This document shows, piece after piece, positions 1 to 7,828 of a stretch of DNA of 21,419 bases (position 1 is the first letter of the stretch; each line of letters begins with the position of its first letter). The translations under genes were made by a program, and so were the position numbers. This stretch comes from Hyphomicrobiaceae bacterium (GTDB taxonomy: Bacteria > Pseudomonadota > Alphaproteobacteria > Rhizobiales > JAKIUO01), in assembly GCA_021647535.1 (NCBI GenBank), contig JAKIUO010000023.1, positions 1-21,419 of the forward strand, in the 5' to 3' direction. The notes beneath the pieces are model-generated. The model did no database searches. It was not told where the DNA came from and saw only the letters and a program-made list of their open reading frames with translations.

Positions 1-45
1 AAGTGCCAAGGCAATGACCGCTATGACGAGCAGGGTGTCATTCAT
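1..45 (-). CDS. N-terminus of an unidentified membrane-anchored protein (partial)
   Basis: Reading leftward from an ATG at 45-43, the frame stays open to the window edge and gives 15 residues (MNDTLLVIAVIALAL). This is strongly hydrophobic after the first three or four residues and looks like an N-terminal membrane anchor or signal segment. The ribosome-binding site is weak (an AGAG about nine bases upstream). The gene has the same orientation as rodA and is separated from it by a multi-hairpin repeat. Fifteen residues are too few to name a family, and a chance start is possible. Confidence 0.4.
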   Translation of the reverse strand, partial: MNDTLLVIAVIALAL

Positions 46-60
46 CAACACACTCTGTTT

Positions 61-204
61 GCTTCGCGACGGGGCCAGCCCCGAACCCCGCTGGAGGAGC
101 CCCTCCAAACCTCCCGTTTTTCTATCATCAAATTCAAAAAAGTAAGGGGTTTGGGGAACTCGTTCCCCAAATGGGTGTGGGCAATCGCCCACTTGCGCAG
201 CAAG
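61..204 (+). repeat. Multi-hairpin intergenic repeat, copy A
   Basis: Lies between rodA (stop at 209) and the leftmost partial gene. It contains successive inverted repeats: GGGGCCAGCCCC near 71, GGAGGAGCCCCTCC near 94, TTGGGGAAC/GTTCCCCAA at 151-170, GTGGGC/GCCCAC at 177-192 and CTTGC/GCAAG at 192-204. Bases 113-170 are identical over 58 bp to 11942-11999 (copy B). Copy C (12844-13008) is a diverged relative in the opposite orientation. The hairpins downstream of rodA could act as a transcript end or 3' stabiliser, although no T-tract follows them. Confidence 0.85.
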
Positions 205-208
205 TCTT

Positions 209-1372
209 TTATTTGCGATGCACAAAGGCGCTGATGGCGATGCCAAGGCCGAACATGATCGACAGGATACTGGTGCCGCCATAGGACATGAGGGGCAGGG
301 GCACGCCGACGACTGGCAGCAGGCCCATGACCATACCCATATTGATGAAGACATATAAAAACAAAGTGAGGGCCATGCCGCTGATGACGAGACGACCATA
401 AAGGTTTTTTGTGCGGATCGCCATCAAGGAGAGTAGTGCAAAGCATATGATATAAAGCGTCATCAGTCCCATGGCGCCTATGAAACCATGTTGTTCTGTG
501 AACATCGCAAAAATAAAATCGGTGTGTTTTTCGGGCAGGAAATTGAGCTGACTCTGAGTGGCATTGTCAGCGCCTTTGCCCCACAGGTCAGCTGAACAAA
601 TGGCTATTTTCGATTGCATGAGATGATAGCCCGCGCCCAACGGATCGCGTTCCGGGTTGAGGAAGGTGAAAATGCGTTCGCGCTGATAGGGCAAAAGATT
701 GGCCCACAAAACCGGAAGGGCACCAAGCGCAACCAGGCCGGCTGAGATAAAATAGAAGCTGTTGACCCCGGCCAGAAAGACGATCCCCGCACCGATCATG
801 GCAACCAGCAAGGCGGTGCCAAGGTCTGGCTGCATGAAAATGGGAATAAGCGGCAGGAGCAGCATCATCAAGGGGACGACAAGATAGAGCGGGTTGGAAA
901 TTTTGCGGGCGGGTACACTATGGAAATAGCGTGCCAGTCCGAGTACCAGCGCGATTTTCAAAAATTCGGATGGCTGCACACTGACCTTACCAATCATCAG
1001 CCAGCGTTTGGCGCCAGCCCCTGGAGGCATAACGCCAATAATCGGGACGAGCATGACGAGCAGAATGGACAGGGCAAACAGCGGATAGCTCAGTTGCATC
1101 CAGAGTTTTGCCGGAACCATGGCACAGGTTAAAAGAAGAATAAAGGCAATGAGATAGCGGATCAGCTGTTGATCGGCAAGATAGGCTCCCCGAGCACCGG
1201 ATATGGAGTGCAGTGTGGCAATGCCAAGTGCGGCGATGATCGAAAGGATGAAAAGAAAAAGCCAGGGAATGCGATAGAGCTTGCGCAGGATCGACAGCGG
1301 GGCTGGCTCTGTGCTTTGCGCCTTGTTTGATCTGGCTCTATGAGTGAAGGAGGTCGTGGTGCGCGGGCGCAT
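209..1372 (-). CDS. rodA: Rod shape-determining protein RodA (SEDS peptidoglycan polymerase)
   Basis: RodA is the SEDS-family glycosyltransferase that polymerises lipid II into glycan strands during lateral wall growth, paired with the transpeptidase PBP2. The 387-residue product is almost entirely hydrophobic, with about ten membrane segments. It carries SEDS-type stretches such as KRWLMIGKVSVQPSEFLKIA and, near the C-terminus, the GVPLPLMSYGGTS segment typical of RodA/FtsW. I chose the ATG at 1372 over an upstream in-frame start at 1408. It sits one base after the mrdA stop and has AAGGAG seven bases upstream, inside the end of mrdA, which implies translational coupling. It is the last gene of the mreBCD-mrdA-rodA operon. 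A neighbouring FtsW would normally sit in the dcw cluster, so RodA is the better call. Confidence 0.95.
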   Translation of the reverse strand: MRPRTTTSFTHRARSNKAQSTEPAPLSILRKLYRIPWLFLFILSIIAALGIATLHSISGARGAYLADQQLIRYLIAFILLLTCAMVPAKLWMQLSYPLFALSILLVMLVPIIGVMPPGAGAKRWLMIGKVSVQPSEFLKIALVLGLARYFHSVPARKISNPLYLVVPLMMLLLPLIPIFMQPDLGTALLVAMIGAGIVFLAGVNSFYFISAGLVALGALPVLWANLLPYQRERIFTFLNPERDPLGAGYHLMQSKIAICSADLWGKGADNATQSQLNFLPEKHTDFIFAMFTEQHGFIGAMGLMTLYIICFALLSLMAIRTKNLYGRLVISGMALTLFLYVFINMGMVMGLLPVVGVPLPLMSYGGTSILSIMFGLGIAISAFVHRK

Positions 1373-1373
1373 A

Positions 1374-3377
1374 TCAAAGCTCCTTCTGGTTTTTTGTGCC
1401 GGTTTCAAGGGCGGAGCCTATGGAAGAGGAGTGATCTGAATTGATCGATGAGACCTGATGTGCCGGATCGCGTATGAGCAGCATTTTCATAATGTCACGC
1501 GCGACCGGCCCGGCCACCTTGCCGCCGCTCTTGCCATGTTCGACGATCACCGAAACCGCATAACGGGGGTTTTTCACAGGAGCGAAGGCGACAAATAGAG
1601 CATGATCGCGATATTGCCAATCGAGCTGTTTGCCGTGACGGTTTTTCCATCTGTTGCCGCGCACTTGCGAGGTGCCGGTTTTGCCAGCCATTTGCAGTCC
1701 CGGCCAACCAAGCGCTGCGCCTGTGGCGGTGCCGTCCTGTTCGTTGATGACCCCGCTCATACCCTTGTGAATGAGTTTTAATGATTTTTTTGAAAGGCCT
1801 AACAGGGGCGCGACTGTTCTTAATTCCTTACCTTTTTCATAAGCAATACGCGGCAGAATTTTGCGTCCTGTGGCCAGACGTGCCGTCATAACGGCGAGTT
1901 GCAAGGGGGTGGCCAGCACATAGCCCTGGCCAATAGCCGCAAGGACTGTTTCACCTCTGAACCAGATCCGTCGTTTTTCCAACTGCTTCCAGTCCGGGTC
2001 TGGCACGATACCCGGTTTTTGCCCCGGCAGACCGCAATCATAGACCTCGCCAAGGCCTAATTTGCGCGCCATGGCGGCCAGACGGTGGATGCCGATTTTA
2101 CGGGCCGTCTCGTAGAAAAAAACATCACAGCTTTGTTTCAGAGCCTTGTGCAATTGAACGCTGCCATGCCCCGAATGTTTCCAGCAATTATATCTTTGCT
2201 TGTGCCATTGCATATAGCCTGGACATTTAAAACGCGTTCTTGCCGTGATGATGCCTGCTTCAAGACCCGCCAGAGCGGTGACCATTTTAAAGGTTGATCC
2301 GGGGGGGTATTGTCCTCTGGTGGCTTTGTCTTCCAAAGGTTGATCACGTGTTTTAAGAAGATTTTTCCATTCGTTTTTGTCGATGGGAGGCGTCAGAATA
2401 TTGGGATCAAAGCTTGGCGTGGAGCACATGGCGACGATATCACCACTATTGACTTCAATGGCCACAACAGCTGCCCGGCGATAGGGAGAGAGCCGTTTTA
2501 AAATGCGTTGTTGCAGCACGTGATCTATGGTCAAAATGATGTCTTTGCCGCTTTGGGCTGGTGTTTCGCTGATGACCCGCTGACTTTGACCCCGCGCATT
2601 GACCTCAAGCTCGCGCCGTCCCGGCATACCGTGCAAAGCGCTCTCAAAGCCTTGCTCAACACCAGCGACCCCCACCAGAGCGCCAGGGAGATGCAGAGCG
2701 GGTTGACTGGTCAGCTGAAAGCTGCTGGGTTGTCCCAGATGGCCAAGAATATGAGCAAATTCCTCGCCGAGCTCATAGCGCCGCTTCCAGCTGATATCAC
2801 CGATAATGCCGGGTATGCGCTCGCCCAGCACATTGATGCGGGCAAACTGTCCCCACAAAATATTGTCGGCGACGAGAATAGGGAACTGCGGGTTTTGTCG
2901 TCGCGCTGTTTTGAGAACGCGGCGTTTTTGTCGATCGCTTATTTTTATGACCTGCCCAAGCAGAGAGAGCGAGCGCGCGACGTTTTTAGCCCGTTCCGGG
3001 ATGATCAGAACGCGCAGGTTTTGTGCATTGGTGGCGATCAGCATATGGTTGCGGTCATAGATCTTGCCACGCACAGGGGGCAAAAACCGTGTGGTGATGC
3101 GATTGTCTTCGGCCAGACTTTTATATTTGCGTCCCTCGATATTTTGTAGATTGTAGAGTTTGCTGGCAAGCAGACCAAACAGGCCCATACCACTGGCCCC
3201 AAGTAAAAGTGTGCGCCTTGTAAATCTGTTGCGCTGAACCTGTTCTCCGTCTCTTTTTGTTGGAGCCGTCATGTCCAAGGGGCGGTGCGCCTCATGGGTT
3301 CTTGTTTGGGTTCTCGATTGGCGAGCGCCTTTGCGAGGTTGCAAAAATAAGTGATGTTCGAACAATTTGCGTTTCAT
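1374..3377 (-). CDS. mrdA: Penicillin-binding protein 2, peptidoglycan D,D-transpeptidase
   Basis: PBP2 is the class B transpeptidase that cross-links glycan strands made by RodA in the elongasome. The product is 667 residues. It has a long basic cytoplasmic head (1-54), a membrane segment near 56-75 (TLLLGASGMGLFGLL), a dimerisation/pedestal region (about 95-260) and a transpeptidase domain (about 280-640). All three catalytic motifs are visible: STFK at 361-364 (serine nucleophile), SCD at 416-418 and KTG at 566-568. The start at 3377 is uncertain. It has no clear AGGAGG, only an AAGGGGGGGGG tract about 12 bases upstream, and an in-frame ATG at 3272 (residue 36) would remove most of the basic head. 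The gene lies 41 bp after mreD and directly precedes rodA. Confidence 0.95.
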   Translation of the reverse strand: MKRKLFEHHLFLQPRKGARQSRTQTRTHEAHRPLDMTAPTKRDGEQVQRNRFTRRTLLLGASGMGLFGLLASKLYNLQNIEGRKYKSLAEDNRITTRFLPPVRGKIYDRNHMLIATNAQNLRVLIIPERAKNVARSLSLLGQVIKISDRQKRRVLKTARRQNPQFPILVADNILWGQFARINVLGERIPGIIGDISWKRRYELGEEFAHILGHLGQPSSFQLTSQPALHLPGALVGVAGVEQGFESALHGMPGRRELEVNARGQSQRVISETPAQSGKDIILTIDHVLQQRILKRLSPYRRAAVVAIEVNSGDIVAMCSTPSFDPNILTPPIDKNEWKNLLKTRDQPLEDKATRGQYPPGSTFKMVTALAGLEAGIITARTRFKCPGYMQWHKQRYNCWKHSGHGSVQLHKALKQSCDVFFYETARKIGIHRLAAMARKLGLGEVYDCGLPGQKPGIVPDPDWKQLEKRRIWFRGETVLAAIGQGYVLATPLQLAVMTARLATGRKILPRIAYEKGKELRTVAPLLGLSKKSLKLIHKGMSGVINEQDGTATGAALGWPGLQMAGKTGTSQVRGNRWKNRHGKQLDWQYRDHALFVAFAPVKNPRYAVSVIVEHGKSGGKVAGPVARDIMKMLLIRDPAHQVSSINSDHSSSIGSALETGTKNQKEL

Positions 3378-3418
3378 AATTTTTTAGTGCCCCCCCCCTT
3401 ATTAGTATTTCTGTCAGC

Positions 3419-3958
3419 TCAATAACGAGAACGCCGGAACGTTCTGGAAGGGTCATTTTGTTTTTTGGTGATTAAGAGTGTTTCGAGCCCCATCAACAGC
3501 AAGACGGGTACGATCAGCAGAAGGAGCGCCATAAGCATACCCTCAATTGTCGTGCGTACGGGTTGCCATGATAATTCGTAAAGGGAGGCCAGTATCCAGG
3601 CGATGAGTGTAATGAACGCTGGGAGCAATACAGTGCTGACAGCTCGTACCAGACGCCCATGATGCTCATGGAAAGTCTCAGCGAAACGGGCCAGAGCAAG
3701 GGTTATCAACATGACCAGGGTCCAGTAGCCAAGCGGGGAGCGGGTAAACAGATCGCAGGCCAGCCCCGAACAAAAAACCAGCGGCGAAGGGAGCAGGCCG
3801 GGATAACGCAGCGCACAAATCAAGACAACCAACACAGTGAGGAACGGAAAGGCCAGCCCGTCCCCCAGTGGCATATGCCATTGAGAGGCAGCAAGGGTTG
3901 GTAAAAAAGCCAGGAGCATCACGGGCAAAACAAGAGCGGTTATTCGATAGCGAAACAT
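3419..3958 (-). CDS. mreD: Rod shape-determining membrane protein MreD
   Basis: MreD is a small polytopic inner-membrane partner of MreC and PBP2 in the elongation complex. The 179-residue product has about five hydrophobic segments and little else, ending in a short basic tail (KKQNDPSRTFRRSRY). MreD sequences are poorly conserved, so the call rests on size, topology and its position between mreC and mrdA. The ATG at 3958 has a strong AAAGGAGG about ten bases upstream, the best ribosome-binding site in the operon. It starts 47 bp after the mreC stop. Confidence 0.9.
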   Translation of the reverse strand: MFRYRITALVLPVMLLAFLPTLAASQWHMPLGDGLAFPFLTVLVVLICALRYPGLLPSPLVFCSGLACDLFTRSPLGYWTLVMLITLALARFAETFHEHHGRLVRAVSTVLLPAFITLIAWILASLYELSWQPVRTTIEGMLMALLLLIVPVLLLMGLETLLITKKQNDPSRTFRRSRY

Positions 3959-4005
3959 GGTTGAAGCCCCTCCTTTGGACTTGGTGACGTTGAGAATTTA
4001 TGGCC

Positions 4006-4893
4006 CTAGCGTTGGTTTTCGGCAAGGTTTGATTGGTCAAAAAGAAGTATGCTGACATATTCATTGGTCTGTTTACCAGCCACCAGGGCGATATGGAATT
4101 GATTGTCTATCTTTTTGACGACACCGATCGACAGGCCTCGGGGCAGCTCTCCCCCATCGCCGGAGGTGTAGACATGATCGCCCTCAAAAATACGTCTATT
4201 GTGGGCGAGAAAATCAATTTTGGGAAAAATCGAACCGGTACCGATGGCGACGCCCCGAACCCCTTGTTTGCCAATGGTGATGGGGATCCGGCTGGTTTTA
4301 TCAGTGAGTAGCAAGATCCGGCTGGTACGTGTGCCTGTATCAACCGTGCGGCCGATAAAGCCAGTGGAGTTAATGACGGCAAAACCGGCGTGGATGCCAT
4401 TACGATGGCCCACATTGACCAGCATATGATGTCCAAACAGACCTGGATTTCCAGATATGATACGGCCAGAGACAAATTTCAGTGGCGTTTCTTCTGCCGA
4501 ATTCAGCAGGGCTTTCAGCCTGCTATTATTGCGTTCGAGCTTGTCAATATTCCATTCGACACGGCGTAATCGCTTGTTTTCTTTTTGCAGTTCACTGAAC
4601 TTGCGATTGATCTCATAAAAGCTTTGAACCCGATCAAAAGACCGCTGGATATATCCAGCTGGCACGCTCGCCAGCTCAAGGGCAGGTGCTGCCAGATCAA
4701 GGGCCTGCGCTTTCAGTTTTTTCAATTGCCGATTTTCTGTCTTATCCAAAACAAGGAAGACCAACGCCAGCAGAGCCAGTCCAAACAGCAAGGTGCTCGA
4801 CAACCCGGAACCTTTCAAGGGGGTCTGTCGGTTCGGTGCAGAACCAAAGCGCAGATTAGTTCTGCGAATTTTATGTCTGTTCTTGATGAACAT
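4006..4893 (-). CDS. mreC: Rod shape-determining protein MreC
   Basis: MreC is a bitopic inner-membrane protein whose periplasmic part forms assemblies that link MreB/MreD to PBP2. The 295-residue product has a basic N-terminus, one membrane segment around 30-50 (SSTLLFGLALLALVFLVLD) and a heptad-like coiled coil at about 88-122 (FSELQKENKRLRRVEWNIDK). A beta-rich C-terminal domain follows, with MreC-like stretches (MLVNVGHRNGIHAGFAVIN; GDHVYTSGDGGELPRGLSIG). Length is usual for the family. No clear ribosome-binding site precedes the ATG at 4893. It lies 158 bp after mreB, with a possible internal promoter in the gap. Confidence 0.95.
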   Translation of the reverse strand: MFIKNRHKIRRTNLRFGSAPNRQTPLKGSGLSSTLLFGLALLALVFLVLDKTENRQLKKLKAQALDLAAPALELASVPAGYIQRSFDRVQSFYEINRKFSELQKENKRLRRVEWNIDKLERNNSRLKALLNSAEETPLKFVSGRIISGNPGLFGHHMLVNVGHRNGIHAGFAVINSTGFIGRTVDTGTRTSRILLLTDKTSRIPITIGKQGVRGVAIGTGSIFPKIDFLAHNRRIFEGDHVYTSGDGGELPRGLSIGVVKKIDNQFHIALVAGKQTNEYVSILLFDQSNLAENQR

Positions 4894-4946
4894 GGTGGGG
4901 TCCGGGGTTCACTTTCATGGCTGTTGCATCATGTGCTCAATATAGA

Positions 4947-4952
4947 ATTATA
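4947..4952 (-). promoter_or_regulatory. Possible internal promoter (-10) for mreC
   Basis: The minus strand reads TATAAT here, a perfect -10 hexamer, 54 bp before the mreC start and inside the AT-rich 158-bp mreB-mreC gap. No good -35 hexamer sits 16-18 bp upstream; the nearest T-rich candidate, TTTCAA, is about 20 bp away. Such a promoter would let mreCD-mrdA-rodA be expressed apart from mreB. This is weak evidence. Confidence 0.3.
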
Positions 4953-5051
4953 GATCGAAAAAACCTATAAATTTGAAACAGTTAATGCAGTCTGTTCCTA
5001 TGCTATATCCTATTGGAATTCACTTGTATAGTTTACGCGGGGCAATGCGCT

Positions 5052-6092
5052 TTAGCCGATATCAATTAGCAGGTTCTCTACCTGTTCAATATTTTCCAGT
5101 GCCAGTCCCGCTCCAAGGACCACACAGCGCAAAGGGTCGGCAGGAATATTGAAATTGACTCCCGTTTTTTCGCACAATACCACATCAATTTTGTCGAGCA
5201 GAGCCCCGCCGCCGGTCAGGTGAATGCCTTCATCAGCAATGTCTGCGGCAATTTCCGGCGGTAGTTCCTCCAGGGTTTTTCGCACTTCATCGGCGATCAG
5301 CTCAAGCGGGGCAGTGAGAGCTTTGGCGATATCAGCCGGGCCAATGATAATTTCTGATGGCATACCGGTGCGCAGATTGCGGCCCTTGATATGAACATCA
5401 ACGTCCCTTTTTTCATCGTTGATGAGAGCCGTTCCCACTTCTTTTTTGATGATTTCAGCATTGGAACTGCCGATCAGCAGCTGGTGTTCATGGCGGATAT
5501 GGTCGATGATGGCGCGATCCATGGCATCTCCTCCACTGCGAAAAGAACGCGAAATGATAATGCCGCCAAGCGACATGACGGCGATATCCGTTGTGCCGCC
5601 GCCAATATCGATCACCATTGTGCCTTTGGGTTGCGAGATATCGAGGCCAGCGCCAATGGCTGCGGCGACGGGTTCTTGCATAATGAATATTTTCTTGGCC
5701 CCGGCCATATAAGCGGCGTCAAAAACGGCTCGAAGTTCGACCTGGGTGGCGCTGGCTGGAACGCACAGCATAAGACGAGGAGAGGCGATGCTGAAACGAG
5801 AGACAGCAATCTTGATAAATTGCTTGATCATTTCTTCAGCGGCAATGAAATCGGCGACCACTCCATCGCGCATGGGACGAATGGTTTCGATGTTTTGCGG
5901 CGTCCGGCCGATCATGCTTTTGGCGACAGTGCCAACAGCGAGGATTTCGCGCTCATCGCCTTGTTTTAGCATGGCGACAACGGAGGGTTCATCCAGTACG
6001 ACACCTTTGCCCGGCGCATAAACAAGCGTATTGGCCGTGCCAAGGTCAATGGCAAGGTCTGACCACAAAATGTCTGTGACACTCTTCAACAT
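5052..6092 (-). CDS. mreB: Rod shape-determining protein MreB (bacterial actin)
   Basis: MreB is the cytoplasmic, membrane-associated actin homologue that guides the lateral wall synthesis complex. The 346-residue product has the usual family length. It carries the ATPase motifs of the actin/Hsp70 fold: DLGTANT at 16-22 (phosphate 1), EP at 140-141 in the connector region, DIGGGTTD at 162-169 (phosphate 2) and the GGGALL adenosine motif near the C-terminus. The ATG at 6092 was chosen because GGAGCG lies eight bases upstream and the protein then starts like other MreBs (MLKSV...). A TTG eight codons further up (6116) has no such support. It is the first gene of the elongation operon, preceded by a roughly 500-bp gene-free region. 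Confidence 0.97.
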   Translation of the reverse strand: MLKSVTDILWSDLAIDLGTANTLVYAPGKGVVLDEPSVVAMLKQGDEREILAVGTVAKSMIGRTPQNIETIRPMRDGVVADFIAAEEMIKQFIKIAVSRFSIASPRLMLCVPASATQVELRAVFDAAYMAGAKKIFIMQEPVAAAIGAGLDISQPKGTMVIDIGGGTTDIAVMSLGGIIISRSFRSGGDAMDRAIIDHIRHEHQLLIGSSNAEIIKKEVGTALINDEKRDVDVHIKGRNLRTGMPSEIIIGPADIAKALTAPLELIADEVRKTLEELPPEIAADIADEGIHLTGGGALLDKIDVVLCEKTGVNFNIPADPLRCVVLGAGLALENIEQVENLLIDIG

Positions 6093-6598
6093 GTATACAA
6101 CGCTCCAAAAGCTCAAAATTGAGCCATTTTTTCCTGATTTTAAACGTACAGGTGCCTGAATTCAGGTGGTTCCAGGTGATTATGGCATCGGTTCAGCACT
6201 TGATTTACACCCTGTTTTGGTCAAACAGTGCAACAAAGATGCCAGTTGGTTACCAAACTGGTTTTTTGGGGGGAGACCAATTGTTCAACCGTGTACAGGA
6301 TTATTGGCAAAATCACACAAAATTTGTGTACTCATGCCAGTTTCAAGCTTCCAATCATGTCCCGCAGAGGTAGAAAAGGACGGCGTATTTTTCTTAAAAT
6401 ACCACCAGTTCGAAGTCCGATCTATTAAAAATCTAACTGTTTATTTCACTTCAGGTCCAAGAACCAGCTTATAAGATCAGCGGCGGGCTGGCAATCTTCA
6501 GAGCTCGCCATATTTGGCAGTGGACGAATTTAAATGGTGGGTGTACTAGAGAAGACACATATGCGCCCTGGAAAGGGGCAATATTTATACGGATTGGT
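6093..6598. other. Gene-free region between divergent mreB and the RHH gene
   Basis: About 500 bp without a convincing gene; short open frames here have no family resemblance or good start sites. It must hold the mreB promoter and the promoter of the rightward RHH gene. Visible elements are a perfect 12-bp palindrome CCTGAATTCAGG at 6155-6166 and an imperfect dyad CCAGTTGGTTACCAAACTGG at 6242-6261 followed by six T. Either could be an operator; the second also resembles a weak terminator. A 13-codon leader frame at 6561-6602 overlaps the start of the next gene. Confidence 0.5.
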
Positions 6599-6832
6599 AT
6601 GAGCAGCCCTATTCAAAAATACTCGTTAACCATAAAACGCCATAGAACCAGCATTTCTCTTGAGGAGCCGTTCTATGAGGCGCTCGTCGAGGTGGCACGG
6701 GAAAAAGGCAAAAGCCTGGCCGAACTGATCGGTGAAATTGATCAGCAAAAACGCCAGGGCGGCCTTTCCAGCGCCATACGCATCTATTTGCTGAACCATT
6801 ATCGCCAGAAGATGAGATCGCCAGAAGGTTAG
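6599..6832 (+). CDS. Small ribbon-helix-helix protein (RHH_4-like)
   Basis: A 77-residue protein. The segment RTSISLEEPFYEALVEVARE followed by KGKSLAELIGEIDQ has the beta strand and two helices of a ribbon-helix-helix DNA-binding fold. It resembles the RHH_4 (PF13467) proteins common in Alphaproteobacteria. These are probably dimeric DNA-binding regulators, but their targets are mostly unknown. The ATG at 6599 follows only a weak GGA. A short leader frame (ATG at 6561) stops with a TGA that overlaps this ATG as ATGA, so coupled translation is possible. The 3' end overlaps the convergent hydrolase gene by 3-4 bp. The family call is fairly sure; the role is not. Confidence 0.8.
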   Translation: MSSPIQKYSLTIKRHRTSISLEEPFYEALVEVAREKGKSLAELIGEIDQQKRQGGLSSAIRIYLLNHYRQKMRSPEG

Positions 6833-7743
6833 TTTTTCTCAGCAAGAAAGGCCTGAATGGTTTGCATGGAGGCTTTATCACGCAGCAAGGGCGCATGTCC
6901 CTGGCCAGGAACAGTCACCGCTTTGGCGTTCCAGTGCAGGGTGTGCATATGTTCCAGGGTCTTGCAGGACAGCATATCAGAATGTTCACCACGAATGATC
7001 AAGAGGGGAAATCTGAACAAAGCGAGATATTGTCCCCACATATCCGGCAGGGTTTTTTGCAAATCAAGATGACGCCCGCCCAACCCCAGCCTTTTATCAA
7101 ATGTAAGGCTCAGCTGGCCGTCCTCTTCCTTGAAATAGCGCCCGGCCAGCACCCGCCAGTCTTCATCGTCAAGGGCGGGGAAGTGCAGCTGATACATGGA
7201 GCGCATGAGGTCGCAGGCCTCGCCCCAGCTGGCGGGCAGGGGCATGTTTTCCAGATGACCAAGCAGTCTGGCAAGGCCATCGGGCTCAAGCACCGGCCCC
7301 AGATCGTTCAAAATGATACGACCAATGGCAGCGGGGCGCACGGTTGCCAGCAGCATGGTATTGATGCCGCCTCGCGAGGAGCCCAGAACATCAAAATGGT
7401 GAATGTCAAAGGCAATGAGAAAATCAAGAATATCACGCAGTTCAACATAGGAGGTGTAATTGGCCGAACCGGGATCTGCCTGCGAATTGCCGCGCCCCCG
7501 ATAATCAAGGGCGTAGACATCACGAGGCTGCTGCCCATGGGTGGATAAAAAGAGCGCCAGATCGTGAAATTCAGAGCTGTTGCCCGCCATGCCCGACAGG
7601 CATATGAGCGGCTTTTGTACTGTGTTGCTGGTCACACTTCGATATGCACTATAGTGACGCGCCGCCAGTCGCAGACCATCATGGCTGGTAAACACCAGCT
7701 CAGTCCACTCATTGGTTTGTGGCTGCGGGGCACTCATATTCAT
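6829..7743 (-). CDS. Alpha/beta hydrolase
   Basis: A 304-residue cytoplasmic protein of the alpha/beta hydrolase fold. The nucleophile elbow GSSRGG puts the serine at 123. An aspartate at 256 (IRGEHSDML) and a histidine at 283 (GQGHAPLL) complete a plausible catalytic triad. The oxyanion segment is near LSGMAGNSSEF (49-59), and the strand DVYALDYRGRGNSQ is typical of the family. The substrate cannot be read from the sequence; esterase, lactonase or C-C hydrolase activity are all possible. The start at 7743 has no strong ribosome-binding site, and a second ATG two codons later is equally likely. It lies 85 bp downstream of the lytic transglycosylase on the same strand and may be cotranscribed with it. 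Confidence 0.85.
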   Translation of the reverse strand: MNMSAPQPQTNEWTELVFTSHDGLRLAARHYSAYRSVTSNTVQKPLICLSGMAGNSSEFHDLALFLSTHGQQPRDVYALDYRGRGNSQADPGSANYTSYVELRDILDFLIAFDIHHFDVLGSSRGGINTMLLATVRPAAIGRIILNDLGPVLEPDGLARLLGHLENMPLPASWGEACDLMRSMYQLHFPALDDEDWRVLAGRYFKEEDGQLSLTFDKRLGLGGRHLDLQKTLPDMWGQYLALFRFPLLIIRGEHSDMLSCKTLEHMHTLHWNAKAVTVPGQGHAPLLRDKASMQTIQAFLAEKN

Positions 7744-7828
7744 CTGCGCAATGTTCCTTGTGTCAGCTTTTGAAGCGAAAGGAATGCGAGAATCAAGCCA
7801 GATGAAGCAACCCTACAAAGCCAGTCCC

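Noticed and set aside
45..446. Minus-strand open frame of 133 codons over repeat copy A and the end of rodA
   Set aside because: It is out of frame with rodA and ends in repeat-derived sequence (KWAIAHTHLGNEFPKPLTF), also seen at copy B.
2508..3149. Plus-strand open frame of 213 codons inside mrdA
   Set aside because: It lies antisense within PBP2, whose minus-strand reading has all three transpeptidase motifs. The product resembles no family.
5391..5969. Plus-strand open frame of 192 codons inside mreB
   Set aside because: It is antisense to the highly conserved MreB ATPase core and has no family resemblance of its own.
6862..7548. Plus-strand open frame of 228 codons opposite the alpha/beta hydrolase
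   Set aside because: The minus strand encodes a complete hydrolase with a catalytic triad; the antisense product is low-complexity and unrecognisable.
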